This document shows positions 23,136 through 32,646 of a stretch of DNA of 64,000 bases, in pieces. The notes under the pieces are model-generated. The model was not told the origin of the DNA and did no database searches. It worked only from the letters and a program-made list of their open reading frames with translations. How positions within the stretch are numbered: position 1 is the first letter of the stretch; every line of letters starts with the position of its first letter. The translations under genes and the position numbers were made by a program. Source of the DNA: Bacteroidota bacterium (GTDB taxonomy: Bacteria; Bacteroidota; Bacteroidia; Chitinophagales; Saprospiraceae); contig CAUJDW010000034.1 in NCBI GenBank assembly GCA_963169455.1, forward strand, positions 1 to 64,000, given 5' to 3'.

Positions 23136-25670
23136 TTATTCCGGCTCGAAGCCGAGCACGATGTTGAAGTCGCCCAGCGCCTTCAGCGATCGGTCGGCGC
23201 CCGTTTTGTCGAAGCCAATGCCGTAGTCGAAGCCGAGCACCCCAAACATGGGCAGGAAAACACGCAGGCCCATGCCCACCGAGCGCTTCACGTCAAAGGG
23301 GTTGAAATCGCGAAACTCCCGCCAGGAATTGCCGCCCTGTGCAAAAGCCAGCACGTAAATGGTGGAGCTGGGGTTGAGCGACAACGGGTAGCGGAGTTCG
23401 AGCGTGAATTTGTCAAACAGGGGTGTGGCCGAGGTGCCGCCGGAAGGATCGACATTGGCTTCCAGCTCGTTGATCTCGTAACCCCGCAGCGAGATGATAT
23501 CCACCCCCGCGAAGCCGAACTGCTGGTTGTTGATGCCGTCGCCGCCGAGCTGGAAGCGCTCGAAGGGCGAGGAGCCGATTTCGCGGTTGTAGAAGCCGAG
23601 CAGGCCGATCTTGGCCTGGGCCTTGAGGATGAGCTTGCCGACGATGGGCGTGTACCACTCGGCGTCGAAGCGCCACTTGTGGTATTCCAGGTAGCGGAAG
23701 CGCTCTTCCGCCGGCTCGCTGGTATAATCCCTGTCCGGGTTGAAAAGGGAATAGGGCGGGGTCACCTGTACGGAAAGGGAGATGCGCGAGCCATCCTGCG
23801 GGAAGATCGGGTCGTTGACGGTGGAGCGGGCGATCGTCTGCCTGATGCTGAAGTTGTTGTAATTGCCTTCCCGGACGATCTCGCCTTCATCCGAACGGAA
23901 CAGGCCTCGCACCCAGTTGTCCAGCGTCAGGGTCTGTATGTTCAGGGCCGTGCTGATCACGAAGTTGTCATCCGGCCACTTCAGGCGCGTGCCCAGGCTG
24001 ATGGAAGCCTGTTTGATATTGAAACTCTGGTAGGTATCCGTGCCGCGGCGGCCGAAGGCGAAGCGGTTGAAGAAGCCCGCCGCCGTGAAGGAGGTCGGTT
24101 TCTTGCCGCCTAGCCAGGGCTCCGTGAACGAGACGTTATAGGACTGGTAGAAGTCGCCGTTGGTCTGCGCGCGCAGGGAAAGGCGCTGGCCGTCGCCCTG
24201 GGGCAGGGGGCGCCAGGCTTCCTTGTTGAAGATGTTGCGCAGAGAGAAGTTGTTGAAAGAAACGCCCAGGGTGCCGATCACGCGCTGCACGCCGCCCCAG
24301 CCGGCCGAGAGTTCCAGCTGGTCGGAGGGTTTTTCCTCAACGGCGTACTCGATATCCACCGTGCCGCGCTGGGGGTTGACGGGGGTGTTGATGCCGAGGG
24401 CTTCGGGGTTGAAGTAGCCGAGGTTGATGATCTCGCGCTGGGAGCGGATGATGTCGGAGCGGCTGAATTTCTGCCCCGGGCGGGTGCGCAATTCCCGGCG
24501 GATGACGTGCTCGTGGGTGCGGTCGTTGCCTTTGATGACCACCTTGTCGATCGTGGCCTGCGGGCCCTCGAAGATGCGGATTTCCAGGTCGATCGAATCC
24601 CCTTCAACCGCCACTTCGATGGGGTCGACCTGGAAGAACAGGTAGCCGTTGTCCATGTACAGGGTGCTGACGTCGCGGCCGTCCTGGCTGAAGCGCAGGC
24701 GGGTGTCCAGCAGTTCCTGGTTGTAAATCTCTCCTTTTTCGATGCCGAGCACATCGGCAAGCACCTGGGTTTCGTAGATGGAATTGCCCTTCCAGCTGAT
24801 GTCGCGGAAGTAGTACCGGTTGCCTTCGTCGATCTTGAGTTTGACCATCAGCTCGCCGTCCTCGTTGCGCCACAGGCTGTCGTAGAGTATCCGGGCGTCG
24901 CGGAAACCCTGGGTATTGTAGTAGGCGATCAGCTTCTCCTTGTCGGCTTCGTAATCCTTTTTAATGAACTTGGAGGAGGCGAAGATGCGGCCTTTCTCCT
25001 TGGTTTCCTTGAGTTGTTTGCGCAGCTTCCGGTCTTTGACCTCGGCATTGCCGTCGAAATCGATCTTGTCGATCTTGATGCGCGGCCCGCGGCTGAGGTT
25101 GAAGACGAGGCCCACGGAGTTGGCCCGGCTCGAGTCCGGCGCTTCAGAAACGGTGCAGCGGGCGTCGAGAAAGCCCTTGCCGATGAAAAACTGTTCGATG
25201 GCCTTGCTGGCGTTGACCTTGACGTTTTCCGTGACGATGCCCCCCTTCAGCAGGTGTTTGTCCACCTCCTCGTTGAGGTCGTCGTGGTAGCCTTTTTTGA
25301 CTCCCTGGTAAGAATACCTGCTCAGCCTGGGCCGTTCCTGCACGCGGATTTCCAGAAAGACGATATCGCCGATGCTTTTTTCCTTCACCACCTGCACGTC
25401 GGTAAAGAGGCGAAGTTTCCACAAAGCTTTGATGGCCTTTTGAATGTCGGGGCCCGGAATGCGGATTTTATTGCCCACCTGCAGCCCCGAGATGCTGATG
25501 ATGGCGTTCTCATCGCTGTAACTGGCCCCGACGACCTTGACGCCGCCGATCTCGTAATCACGTGGATTGTCGTAGTTCGTTACGGGAAGGGTGTCGGAAG
25601 CCGTTTGGGCAGTCGTATAATGAGGCGCCAGTATGCTGCCAAGAGTGATCAAGGCGATTAAGATTCTCAT
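23136..25670 (-). CDS. bamA: Outer membrane protein assembly factor BamA (Omp85)
   Basis: BamA inserts beta-barrel proteins into the outer membrane. The ATG at 25670 opens a signal peptide (MRILIALITLGSILAPHYTTAQ), giving 844 residues; the ORF's upstream 21 residues are not needed. POTRA domains occupy about residues 30-400 (for example YRDISWKGN and ATIDKVVIKGNDRTHEHVIRRELRTRPG). The Omp85 barrel fills the rest and contains the VDIISLRGYEINELE segment and a C-terminal FNIVLGFEPE strand. It follows uppS on the same strand, a frequent arrangement in Bacteroidota. Confidence 0.95.
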   Translation of the reverse strand: MRILIALITLGSILAPHYTTAQTASDTLPVTNYDNPRDYEIGGVKVVGASYSDENAIISISGLQVGNKIRIPGPDIQKAIKALWKLRLFTDVQVVKEKSIGDIVFLEIRVQERPRLSRYSYQGVKKGYHDDLNEEVDKHLLKGGIVTENVKVNASKAIEQFFIGKGFLDARCTVSEAPDSSRANSVGLVFNLSRGPRIKIDKIDFDGNAEVKDRKLRKQLKETKEKGRIFASSKFIKKDYEADKEKLIAYYNTQGFRDARILYDSLWRNEDGELMVKLKIDEGNRYYFRDISWKGNSIYETQVLADVLGIEKGEIYNQELLDTRLRFSQDGRDVSTLYMDNGYLFFQVDPIEVAVEGDSIDLEIRIFEGPQATIDKVVIKGNDRTHEHVIRRELRTRPGQKFSRSDIIRSQREIINLGYFNPEALGINTPVNPQRGTVDIEYAVEEKPSDQLELSAGWGGVQRVIGTLGVSFNNFSLRNIFNKEAWRPLPQGDGQRLSLRAQTNGDFYQSYNVSFTEPWLGGKKPTSFTAAGFFNRFAFGRRGTDTYQSFNIKQASISLGTRLKWPDDNFVISTALNIQTLTLDNWVRGLFRSDEGEIVREGNYNNFSIRQTIARSTVNDPIFPQDGSRISLSVQVTPPYSLFNPDRDYTSEPAEERFRYLEYHKWRFDAEWYTPIVGKLILKAQAKIGLLGFYNREIGSSPFERFQLGGDGINNQQFGFAGVDIISLRGYEINELEANVDPSGGTSATPLFDKFTLELRYPLSLNPSSTIYVLAFAQGGNSWREFRDFNPFDVKRSVGMGLRVFLPMFGVLGFDYGIGFDKTGADRSLKALGDFNIVLGFEPE

Positions 25671-25797
25671 TCCTGTTCTCAAGTTATCTCGTTGGATGCG
25701 CAAAAATAAGCGTTCGCCCTTGCATAACCGCAAAAAAGGAGGGCCTGATTATTTTTTACCCCAAAAAGAGGCGCGAAGCCGGCGAGGGGTTGTATGC

Positions 25798-26544
25798 CTA
25801 CTGTACCAATTGTTCGCTGATTTTGCCGAACCGCCTTTCGCGCTGCTGAAAGTCGATGATGGCCTGATAGAGGTGTTCTTTGCGGAAGTCGGGCCAGAAC
25901 ACGGGGGTGAAATAGAGTTCCGAATAAGCGATCTGCCAGAGCAGGAAATTACTGATGCGGTTTTCACCGCTGGTGCGGATGAGCAGTTCCGGGTCGGGAA
26001 TGCCGCCGGTAGTCAGGGCATCCGAAAACATTTGCTCGCTGATCTCCTCCGGCCTGATCTCGCCGGCGAGCACCTGGCGGGCCAGGCTCCGGCTGGCCTC
26101 CACCACTTCCCAGCGGGAGCTGTAGTTGAGGGCCAGCACCAGGGTCATCCTGGAGTTGTTTTTCGTCCTTTCGATGCCCTGCAGCAGGGCCTGGTAAGTC
26201 CGCTCCGGCAGATTCCGGATATCGCCGATAGCCTGGAGGCGGATATCGTTTTTATTGAGGGTTTCTACTTCCTTGTGCAGGGTTTCCACCAGCAGCCGCA
26301 TCAGGGCGTTCACTTCCAGCTTGGGGCGGTTCCAGTTTTCGGTGGAAAAAGCATAGAGGGTGAGAAATTCCACCCCCAGCTCGGCTGCGGCTTCCGTGGC
26401 CTCCCGCACGGCGATCACGCCGTTGCGGTGCCCGAATACCCGGGGTTTGCCGTGTTGTTTGGCCCAGCGGCCGTTGCCGTCCATGATGATGGCAATGTGG
26501 CGGGGCAGCTTCTCTATGTTGATCTGAGACTTTAAATCCATCAT
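25798..26544 (-). CDS. uppS: Isoprenyl transferase (undecaprenyl diphosphate synthase)
   Basis: UppS makes undecaprenyl diphosphate, the lipid carrier for cell-wall and surface glycans. The 248-residue protein has all family signatures: AIIMDGNGRWA with the catalytic Asp, GHRNGV, LYAFSTENWNRP, and RTSGENRISNFLLWQIAYSE. Two adjacent ATGs (26544 and 26541) are possible starts. It lies 127 bp upstream of bamA on the same strand. Confidence 0.96.
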   Translation of the reverse strand: MMDLKSQINIEKLPRHIAIIMDGNGRWAKQHGKPRVFGHRNGVIAVREATEAAAELGVEFLTLYAFSTENWNRPKLEVNALMRLLVETLHKEVETLNKNDIRLQAIGDIRNLPERTYQALLQGIERTKNNSRMTLVLALNYSSRWEVVEASRSLARQVLAGEIRPEEISEQMFSDALTTGGIPDPELLIRTSGENRISNFLLWQIAYSELYFTPVFWPDFRKEHLYQAIIDFQQRERRFGKISEQLVQ

Positions 26545-26789
26545 TGGCGCTTAAATCATTTCTAGGGTGTGGTGTTTTCCTGCAAACCTGGCCGGAGTCA
26601 CATGGCGGCCCGGGGAGGGAAATGCTTCCGGAAAATTCATCCAAAGGTAAGAAACTGTCGGCATTTTTATGGGGCCTGCTTTACAATAGCTTTCCATGCC
26701 GCGATAAATAACGAATAATCTCCGGATTGATTATCTGCTGAATCCATTGTATTTTACGCGCCATTTCTCATAACATCAGGATCAGAGGC

Positions 26790-28490
26790 ATGGCTACCAC
26801 TTTTGAAACATACCAGTACACGCGCCCCGAGTTCGATTCCTTTTCCCGGTCTTTTCACGAAGCGCTCTCCGCTTTTGAAACGGCGGGCTCTATCCCAGAA
26901 CAGGGCCGCGCCCTGAGCCGCATCAATGCCTTGCGCACCGAATTCACGTCCATGTACAACATCTGCCACATCCGGCATACCATGGACACCCGCGACGAAT
27001 TTTACGAGAAGGAGAACGAATTCTTCGACCACCACATGCCTGCCTACGAAGGCCTGGTGAATGATTTCTACAAAAAACTGCTGTCCTCGCCATTCCGGGC
27101 CGGGCTGGAGCAAAAGTGGGGGCGGCAATTGTTCACCATCGCCGAGCTCAGCCTAAAAACCTTCGACGAATCCATCATCGGGCTGCTGCAGGAGGAGAAC
27201 AAACTCAGCAGCCAGTACACCAAACTGAAAGCGGCGGCCCGGATCGAATTCCGCGGCGAAGAACACAACCTCTCCTCCATCCAGAAATACGAAATTGACC
27301 GGAACCGGGAAACCCGGAAAGCGGCGGCCGGGGCCAAATGGGGCTTTTTTGCCGCGCAGGCCGAAGCGGTGGAGGGCATTTTCGATCAGCTGGTGAAGGT
27401 GCGCCACAACATCGCCCTACAGCTGGGGTACCGGAACTTCGTTGAACTGGGCTACGCCCGCATGCTGCGCTCCGACTACAGCCCCGAAATGGTGGCCAAC
27501 TTCCGCAGGCAGGTGCTGGAGTACATCGTCCCCATCGCCACCCGCCTCTATGAACGGCAGCGCCGCCGCCTCGGGCTGGAAAGCCTGAAATACTATGACG
27601 AGGACCTCCGCTTTGCCGGCGGCAACCCGCAACCCAAAGGGCAGCCGGACTGGATCGTGGGCCAGGCCCGCCGGATGTACGGCGCCCTGTCGGCCGAAAC
27701 CCGCGAGTTCTTCGACTTCATGAGGGAGGCCAAACTGATGGACCTGGAAACCAGGCCCGGCAAAGCCACCGGCGGTTACTGCACCTATATCGCCAACTAC
27801 AAAGCCCCTTTCATCTTCTCCAACTTCAACGGCACCAGCGGCGATATCGACGTGCTGACCCATGAGGCCGGCCATGCTTTCCAGGTGTACAGCAGCCGTG
27901 AATTTGGCATCGGAGAATACAACTGGCCCACTTACGAAGCCTGCGAGATACACTCCATGAGCATGGAATTTTTTACATGGCCCTGGATGGAGCTCTTCTT
28001 CGGGGAAGATACCGACAAATACAAGTTCAGCCACCTCTCCAACGCCCTCTATTTCCTGCCCTACGGCGTAGCCGTCGACGAGTTTCAGCATTTCGTGTAC
28101 GAGCATCCGCAGGCCTCACGCGCCGAAAGGAACCAGGCCTGGCGGGAGATCGAACGAAAATACCTGCCCCATCGCGACTATGACGGGTATGAATTTCTGG
28201 AAAAGGGGGCCTTCTGGCAGAAACAGAGCCACATCTTCAGCATGCCTTTTTATTATATCGACTACACCCTGGCTCAGATCTGCGCCTTCCAGTTCTGGAA
28301 AAAGGACCAGGAAGCGCACGAAGCCGCCTGGGCGGACTACCTGCGCCTTTGCCGCGCCGGCGGCAGCCTGTCATTCCTCGGGCTCGTGCAACTGGCCGGC
28401 CTGCGCTCTCCTTTCGAGGATGGCTGCGTAGCTTCGGTGGTGGACGTGATCACCGGCTGGCTGGACGGCGTCGACGATTCCGCTTTTTAG
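26790..28490 (+). CDS. M3-family oligoendopeptidase
   Basis: The 566-residue protein is a zinc metallopeptidase of family M3, which cleaves short peptides in the cytoplasm. The zinc site is LTHEAGHAF (H358, E359, H362), with the third ligand in the downstream helix EACEIHSMSME. The substrate-binding histidine/tyrosine region is FYYIDYTLAQICAFQFW. No signal peptide is present. Length and pattern fit the PepF-like subgroup. It is a single gene divergent from uppS. Confidence 0.92.
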   Translation: MATTFETYQYTRPEFDSFSRSFHEALSAFETAGSIPEQGRALSRINALRTEFTSMYNICHIRHTMDTRDEFYEKENEFFDHHMPAYEGLVNDFYKKLLSSPFRAGLEQKWGRQLFTIAELSLKTFDESIIGLLQEENKLSSQYTKLKAAARIEFRGEEHNLSSIQKYEIDRNRETRKAAAGAKWGFFAAQAEAVEGIFDQLVKVRHNIALQLGYRNFVELGYARMLRSDYSPEMVANFRRQVLEYIVPIATRLYERQRRRLGLESLKYYDEDLRFAGGNPQPKGQPDWIVGQARRMYGALSAETREFFDFMREAKLMDLETRPGKATGGYCTYIANYKAPFIFSNFNGTSGDIDVLTHEAGHAFQVYSSREFGIGEYNWPTYEACEIHSMSMEFFTWPWMELFFGEDTDKYKFSHLSNALYFLPYGVAVDEFQHFVYEHPQASRAERNQAWREIERKYLPHRDYDGYEFLEKGAFWQKQSHIFSMPFYYIDYTLAQICAFQFWKKDQEAHEAAWADYLRLCRAGGSLSFLGLVQLAGLRSPFEDGCVASVVDVITGWLDGVDDSAF

Positions 28491-28525
28491 AGGGGCATGC
28501 CGCACCCTTTCATCCCGAAAAACCA

Positions 28526-28533
28526 TATCTTTG
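28526..28533 (+). promoter_or_regulatory. -7 box upstream of the polyprenyl-phosphate transferase gene
   Basis: TATCTTTG matches the Bacteroidota -7 consensus TAnnTTTG and lies about 95 bp before the ATG at 28628. I see no good TTTG at -33, so it is a moderate candidate. Confidence 0.4.
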
Positions 28534-28627
28534 CCAGAAGGCGCCTGTAAGGCCGGAAAATGAGAAGCGTCATGCCAGTGCCTGAACCGGCAATTTGGAT
28601 ATTTGGAATCATAATCTCCCCTGGGCC

Positions 28628-29698
28628 ATGTTCATACTTGTAATTTGTTTCCTTACTGCGTTCACCCTGACTTACCTTGCCGTGCCGAGCATCATTTCCA
28701 TTGCCCGGGAGAAAAACCTGTTCGTGGAACCGGGCGAGCGCAGTTCCCATACCATCAGTACGCCTTCGCTCGGAGGGGTTGGTATTTTTGCAGGGGCCAT
28801 CTTCTCCATCGTCATGTGGACCCCCTTTGACCGCTTTGGCGGGCTTCAATACATCCTTTGCGCCTTTCTCATCGTATTCCTGGTCGGCCTGAAGGATGAC
28901 CTGTCGCCGGTATCGCCCTTCAACAAACTGATCGCCCAGGTGCTGGCGGGATCTATCCTCGTTTTTAAATCGGACATCCACCTTCAGGGGTTTTACGGCA
29001 TGTTCGGGCTGCACGCGGAGCTGCCGGAACCCTTCTACGCCGGGCTGACCCTTTTCACCATTCTGGTCATCATCAATTCCTTTAACCTGATCGACGGCAT
29101 CAACGGCCTGGCCGGCAGCGTGGGCGCACTCATTTCTGGAGTGCTGGGGTGCTGGTTCTTCTGGGTGGGCAGCATGGAACTCGCCATCGTCTCTTTCTCC
29201 CTCATGGGGGCCATCATCGCATTCCTGAAGTATAACTACACCCCGGCCAAGATATTCATGGGAGACTCGGGCTCCCTGGTCATTGGCGCCGCCTGTGCAA
29301 TTCTCATCATCCGGTTCATCGATATGAACTATAACCTGGAAGCGGGAGACTTCCACCAGATCCAGGCTATCCCGGCCGTAGCTATCGGCATCATGATCAT
29401 TCCGCTTTACGACACGCTCCGGGTGTTTATTACGCGCGTTCTTCGGGGCCAGTCGCCGCTTCATGCCGACCGGCGCCACATCCACCACCTGCTGATCGAT
29501 TATGGGTTTTCCCACATGCAGGCCACCGGTATCCTGGTGGCGGTAAACGTCTTTTTCATCCTGATGGCCTTCTCGCTCAACCAGGCCGTTGAGTTGCACC
29601 TGCTGTTGTTGCTGATCCTGGGTGCAGCTACTACCATGACCTACATTCTGCACAAGTCGGTGAACCGGAAAAAACAGCAAAAGCTGGCTATCCGCTGA
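28628..29698 (+). CDS. Polyprenyl-phosphate sugar-1-phosphate transferase (WecA/TagO/MraY family)
   Basis: This membrane enzyme starts lipid-linked glycan assembly by moving a sugar-1-phosphate onto undecaprenyl phosphate. The track starts at a TTG (28595); the ATG at 28628 begins directly at the first membrane helix and gives 356 residues. About ten hydrophobic segments are visible. Family motifs include SLGGVGIF, the aspartate pair in VGLKDDLSP, the NLIDGINGLAG motif, and IFMGDSGSLVIG. The cytoplasmic HADRRHIHH motif typical of WecA-like enzymes is present. It overlaps the convergent ligase-like gene by 11 bp. Confidence 0.92.
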   Translation: MFILVICFLTAFTLTYLAVPSIISIAREKNLFVEPGERSSHTISTPSLGGVGIFAGAIFSIVMWTPFDRFGGLQYILCAFLIVFLVGLKDDLSPVSPFNKLIAQVLAGSILVFKSDIHLQGFYGMFGLHAELPEPFYAGLTLFTILVIINSFNLIDGINGLAGSVGALISGVLGCWFFWVGSMELAIVSFSLMGAIIAFLKYNYTPAKIFMGDSGSLVIGAACAILIIRFIDMNYNLEAGDFHQIQAIPAVAIGIMIIPLYDTLRVFITRVLRGQSPLHADRRHIHHLLIDYGFSHMQATGILVAVNVFFILMAFSLNQAVELHLLLLLILGAATTMTYILHKSVNRKKQQKLAIR

Positions 29699-31172
29699 TC
29701 TCTCCCGCATTGGCATCCGCAGGAATATGGCCGCCTTTCTCCTTAAGGCCGAGATTGGTGAGCAGAGCGAGGCTTATAAAGAAAAAGGCCCCCACCTTGT
29801 CCGTTTCGATCAGGTCGTTGATGAGCAGCAATGAAAGGATGATGAGCAGGGAGAGCATGGCCATCATGGCGAGCTGTTTGTCTTTCACCGTTTTTGCATG
29901 GTGGTAGATCGATTCCCCCCTCAGCAGGGCGTAGCTGCACAACAGTAAAAAGAAAACCAGCCCGGGCAACCCCTGCTCAGCCAGAGTCATCAGAAAATAG
30001 CTGTGAATGCCTGATTTGTCCGGATTGTCGCTGACGTAGGTCTGGAAACTGGTGATGGTGTAGGATTTGTAGAAATTGTAAAAATTGCCGGGGCCAAAGC
30101 CCAGCATGGGACGCTCGGCGGACATCTGGAACCCGGCCATCCAGCGGTAGAGGCGCTCCATGGTGGAGATATCCTCCATCTCGTAGGTCGCCTGGATCAG
30201 GTTGTTGAAATCCTTGTGAGATACCGTTGTCTCATAATTCGGCGCATAGTCCAGATAGCGGTTGCCGGCGGCCATGAAGGCGACCAGCCCGGCCGAGGCC
30301 GCCAGAGCCAGTATCAGCACGTAACGCATCAGCCGAAAACGGATGATGTAATACGCTCCGATAGCTCCTACCACAGCCACATAAGCTGCACGCGTATAGG
30401 AGAACTGAATTGCCAATACCGAGATCAACAGCCCGGCGACAAGCATCCACCATTGCCGGCTGTAGCGCGGATACCACTGAAGCATGAACCACAAAAAAGG
30501 CATGAAAAGCGCAATGATGGAGGCATAGGTTACGTGGTTGCGGTAAAAGGGGTGCAGCACCCGGAAAACATCGGCAAAACTGAAGCCGTAAGCTGCGTGC
30601 CGGATCAGAATAAAGACGGCTGTGAACATCAGCGGCAGAAAAGCCGCCCAGAAAAAAGCGCGGAAGCGTTTTTCCCCATCCAGCATCCGGCTGGCCAGGA
30701 AGTAGAAGGCGGCCACATACCAGATCTTGGCCAGGGTAAACTTCAGGGACACCACTTGGTCCTGGGAGGTAATTGAGGTAACAGCAATCCAGGCCAGATG
30801 AAACAGCAGAAAGAGGGTGATCGGATGCAGGAGGAAACGGCCGTCGAGGTTTTTGTAGTGGCGAAGCGCGAAGGCCCCGCCCACCAGCATCAGCCCCACA
30901 ATCAGCGGTTCGGTGGGCAGGTCGGTCGAAAGGCCGTTGGGCAGGTTTATTTCGGTGGACAGCGGGATGCAGGCGATGAGCAGGAGGAAGGCCTTATGAA
31001 AATCGACGATCACCAGGTAGGCCAGCAGCAGAAAGGCCGGGATGCCGGCCAGGAAATACCACTCCGTAGCAATCCCCACAAAAAGGCAGAGCAACAGGAC
31101 AGCGCCGAATATCAGGAAAAACAGTTGCGGCAGGCTATCCGTATCCAGCAATCGCGCCAGCCTACTTTGCAT
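29688..31172 (-). CDS. O-antigen ligase/polymerase-like membrane protein
   Basis: The 494-residue protein has 10-12 predicted membrane segments and a large periplasmic loop around residues 300-390 (MERLYRWMAGFQMSAERPMLGFGPGNFYNFY). The AERPMLGFGPGNF region is the hallmark of the Wzy_C/O-antigen ligase domain (W...P..G.G.G.F). It polymerises or ligates surface polysaccharide in the periplasm. It overlaps the upstream Wzz-like gene by 11 bp on the same strand. Confidence 0.85.
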   Translation of the reverse strand: MQSRLARLLDTDSLPQLFFLIFGAVLLLCLFVGIATEWYFLAGIPAFLLLAYLVIVDFHKAFLLLIACIPLSTEINLPNGLSTDLPTEPLIVGLMLVGGAFALRHYKNLDGRFLLHPITLFLLFHLAWIAVTSITSQDQVVSLKFTLAKIWYVAAFYFLASRMLDGEKRFRAFFWAAFLPLMFTAVFILIRHAAYGFSFADVFRVLHPFYRNHVTYASIIALFMPFLWFMLQWYPRYSRQWWMLVAGLLISVLAIQFSYTRAAYVAVVGAIGAYYIIRFRLMRYVLILALAASAGLVAFMAAGNRYLDYAPNYETTVSHKDFNNLIQATYEMEDISTMERLYRWMAGFQMSAERPMLGFGPGNFYNFYKSYTITSFQTYVSDNPDKSGIHSYFLMTLAEQGLPGLVFFLLLCSYALLRGESIYHHAKTVKDKQLAMMAMLSLLIILSLLLINDLIETDKVGAFFFISLALLTNLGLKEKGGHIPADANAGEISG

Positions 31173-32265
31173 GATAAATCTCCCGCCAGTTTACATCCTG
31201 ATAGGTTTCAAAAAGCAACACCCCGAAAATGCTGAAAAGGAAGGCGATGGCGCCGGCAGCCAGGACGATGATGCTTCGCTTGGGGCGCGATTTGATGACG
31301 GGCACTTCGGCCTCTTCAACAATCACCAAGGCCGGAATGACGGAGTGATAGGTTGCCAGGGCCTGCTTCAGCCTTTCCTTGTCTTCGCTCAGCGTCTGGT
31401 TGGCCTCTACGTACTGGCGCTCGAAAATCCCTACCTTGCCCAGGCCCTTATTGAAGTTTTCCATTTTTGCGGTAAGGTTTTTCAACTCTTCCTCCATACC
31501 TGTTACCGTCGCTTGCAGGTATTTGATAGTATCGGCCGGGATGCCACGGGTGTTTTTGAGCACCTCCAGCTTGGCGCGGTTGCGCACCATGAGGCCTTCC
31601 GCCTCGGAGACCTGCCCCGACAAAGCCTCCGCCTGCCCGACGATGTTGTATATGCCGTACTCCTGCCGCAGCCGGATGAGGCTGTCACTCAGAGCCGACA
31701 GCAGAGCTTCCTTGCCCTTAATATTGTCTTCGTAGGAATTGATGGTCTTTTGCAGGCCTTCCTGCATCAGGCGGCGGGCAATTTCGTCCGCCTTTTCGCG
31801 CGCAGCCCTGGCCATGCGGGCAGCCATTTCCTTGTCCTTGTCTTCCACCGACAGCTCGATTGCATCGCGTTTTGTTTTCGTCACTTCGTACAGCCCGAAA
31901 AACTTTTCGCGCACTTTAAACGCCGCCCTGTTATTTTCGGGATTGATGCCGTAGTGCTCATAGAGGTTGAAGGAGTCTATCATGAAACCGGCCAGTTCCG
32001 CCGAGCCGGCTATGGTCAGCAGGCGGTCGATGTCGTTTTCGTTGCCGTAGTATTCCGTCCTCAGCTGCCCCTTGCCGTAGAGCGATTCCGGCTTGGCCTG
32101 ATCAGGGCTAACTGCCAGAAAGGTGGTCGTGGCCTTATAGTAGTTGGACAGGGTAAGGCTGATGATTACAGCGCCTGCCACGGCCAAAACGCAAACATAA
32201 AAGATCTGCTTCTTCCACTTGAAAAGCGTCCGGAGTACATCGAGTAAGTTATCCTGATGGTTCAT
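31162..32265 (-). CDS. Wzz-type chain-length determinant protein
   Basis: The track's first 111 residues are low-complexity and are removed: the ATG at 32265 gives MNHQDNLLDVLRTLFKWKKQIFY, leading into the first membrane helix (367 residues). A long coiled-coil periplasmic region follows (about residues 120-310), and a second membrane helix near the C-terminus (RSIIVLAAGAIAFLFSIFGVLLF) is preceded by a proline motif. This two-helix layout is typical of Wzz proteins, which set polysaccharide length. There is no fused tyrosine kinase. It precedes the ligase/polymerase gene. Confidence 0.87.
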   Translation of the reverse strand: MNHQDNLLDVLRTLFKWKKQIFYVCVLAVAGAVIISLTLSNYYKATTTFLAVSPDQAKPESLYGKGQLRTEYYGNENDIDRLLTIAGSAELAGFMIDSFNLYEHYGINPENNRAAFKVREKFFGLYEVTKTKRDAIELSVEDKDKEMAARMARAAREKADEIARRLMQEGLQKTINSYEDNIKGKEALLSALSDSLIRLRQEYGIYNIVGQAEALSGQVSEAEGLMVRNRAKLEVLKNTRGIPADTIKYLQATVTGMEEELKNLTAKMENFNKGLGKVGIFERQYVEANQTLSEDKERLKQALATYHSVIPALVIVEEAEVPVIKSRPKRSIIVLAAGAIAFLFSIFGVLLFETYQDVNWREIYHAK

Positions 32266-32646
32266 TTGTCGTTTCCCTGAAATTTGGAGGAGCGTTTTCA
32301 CGCTGAATGCCAGGCCTGTAATACCGCCGCTCCTTTTTGAAATAAGCGCAAAAGTAGGAAAATCATGAGAATGGACGAGCTTTTCCCCCCCTCCAATTAT
32401 GAGGCCGCTCCGGAAATCCATCGATCGAAGCAAAGGGCTGCCTTGGGTATTGGAGTGCTGGAGTACTGGCCCGCCGCCGCCATCAGGCGCGGTTGCCTTA
32501 TGCGGAGGCGCCCGGCGGCTTTGTCGGGCAAAAATGCTGGAGTGCCGGATTACCAGCCTTCCGGCCCCTCTCTCCGAGCCGGGCAAGCCTTCCGACATAA
32601 TCAGAGTGCCATCCCGATGCGGCCAGGTAAAAGTACTGGCGTACGG
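32266..32646. other. 381-bp intergenic region between wzz-like and wzx-like genes
   Basis: ORFs here are compositional shadows. The sequence has short repeats of the kind TTGGAGTGCTGGAGTACTGG near 32450 and again, in part, near 32530 (AATGCTGGAGTGCCGG). I find no gene, no clear terminator and no TAnnTTTG box. Confidence 0.5.

Noticed and set aside
22968-25661. Long plus-strand ORFs (22968-24113, 24507-25661)
   Set aside because: They are GC-driven shadows of bamA, which has a full signal peptide, POTRA domains and barrel on the minus strand.
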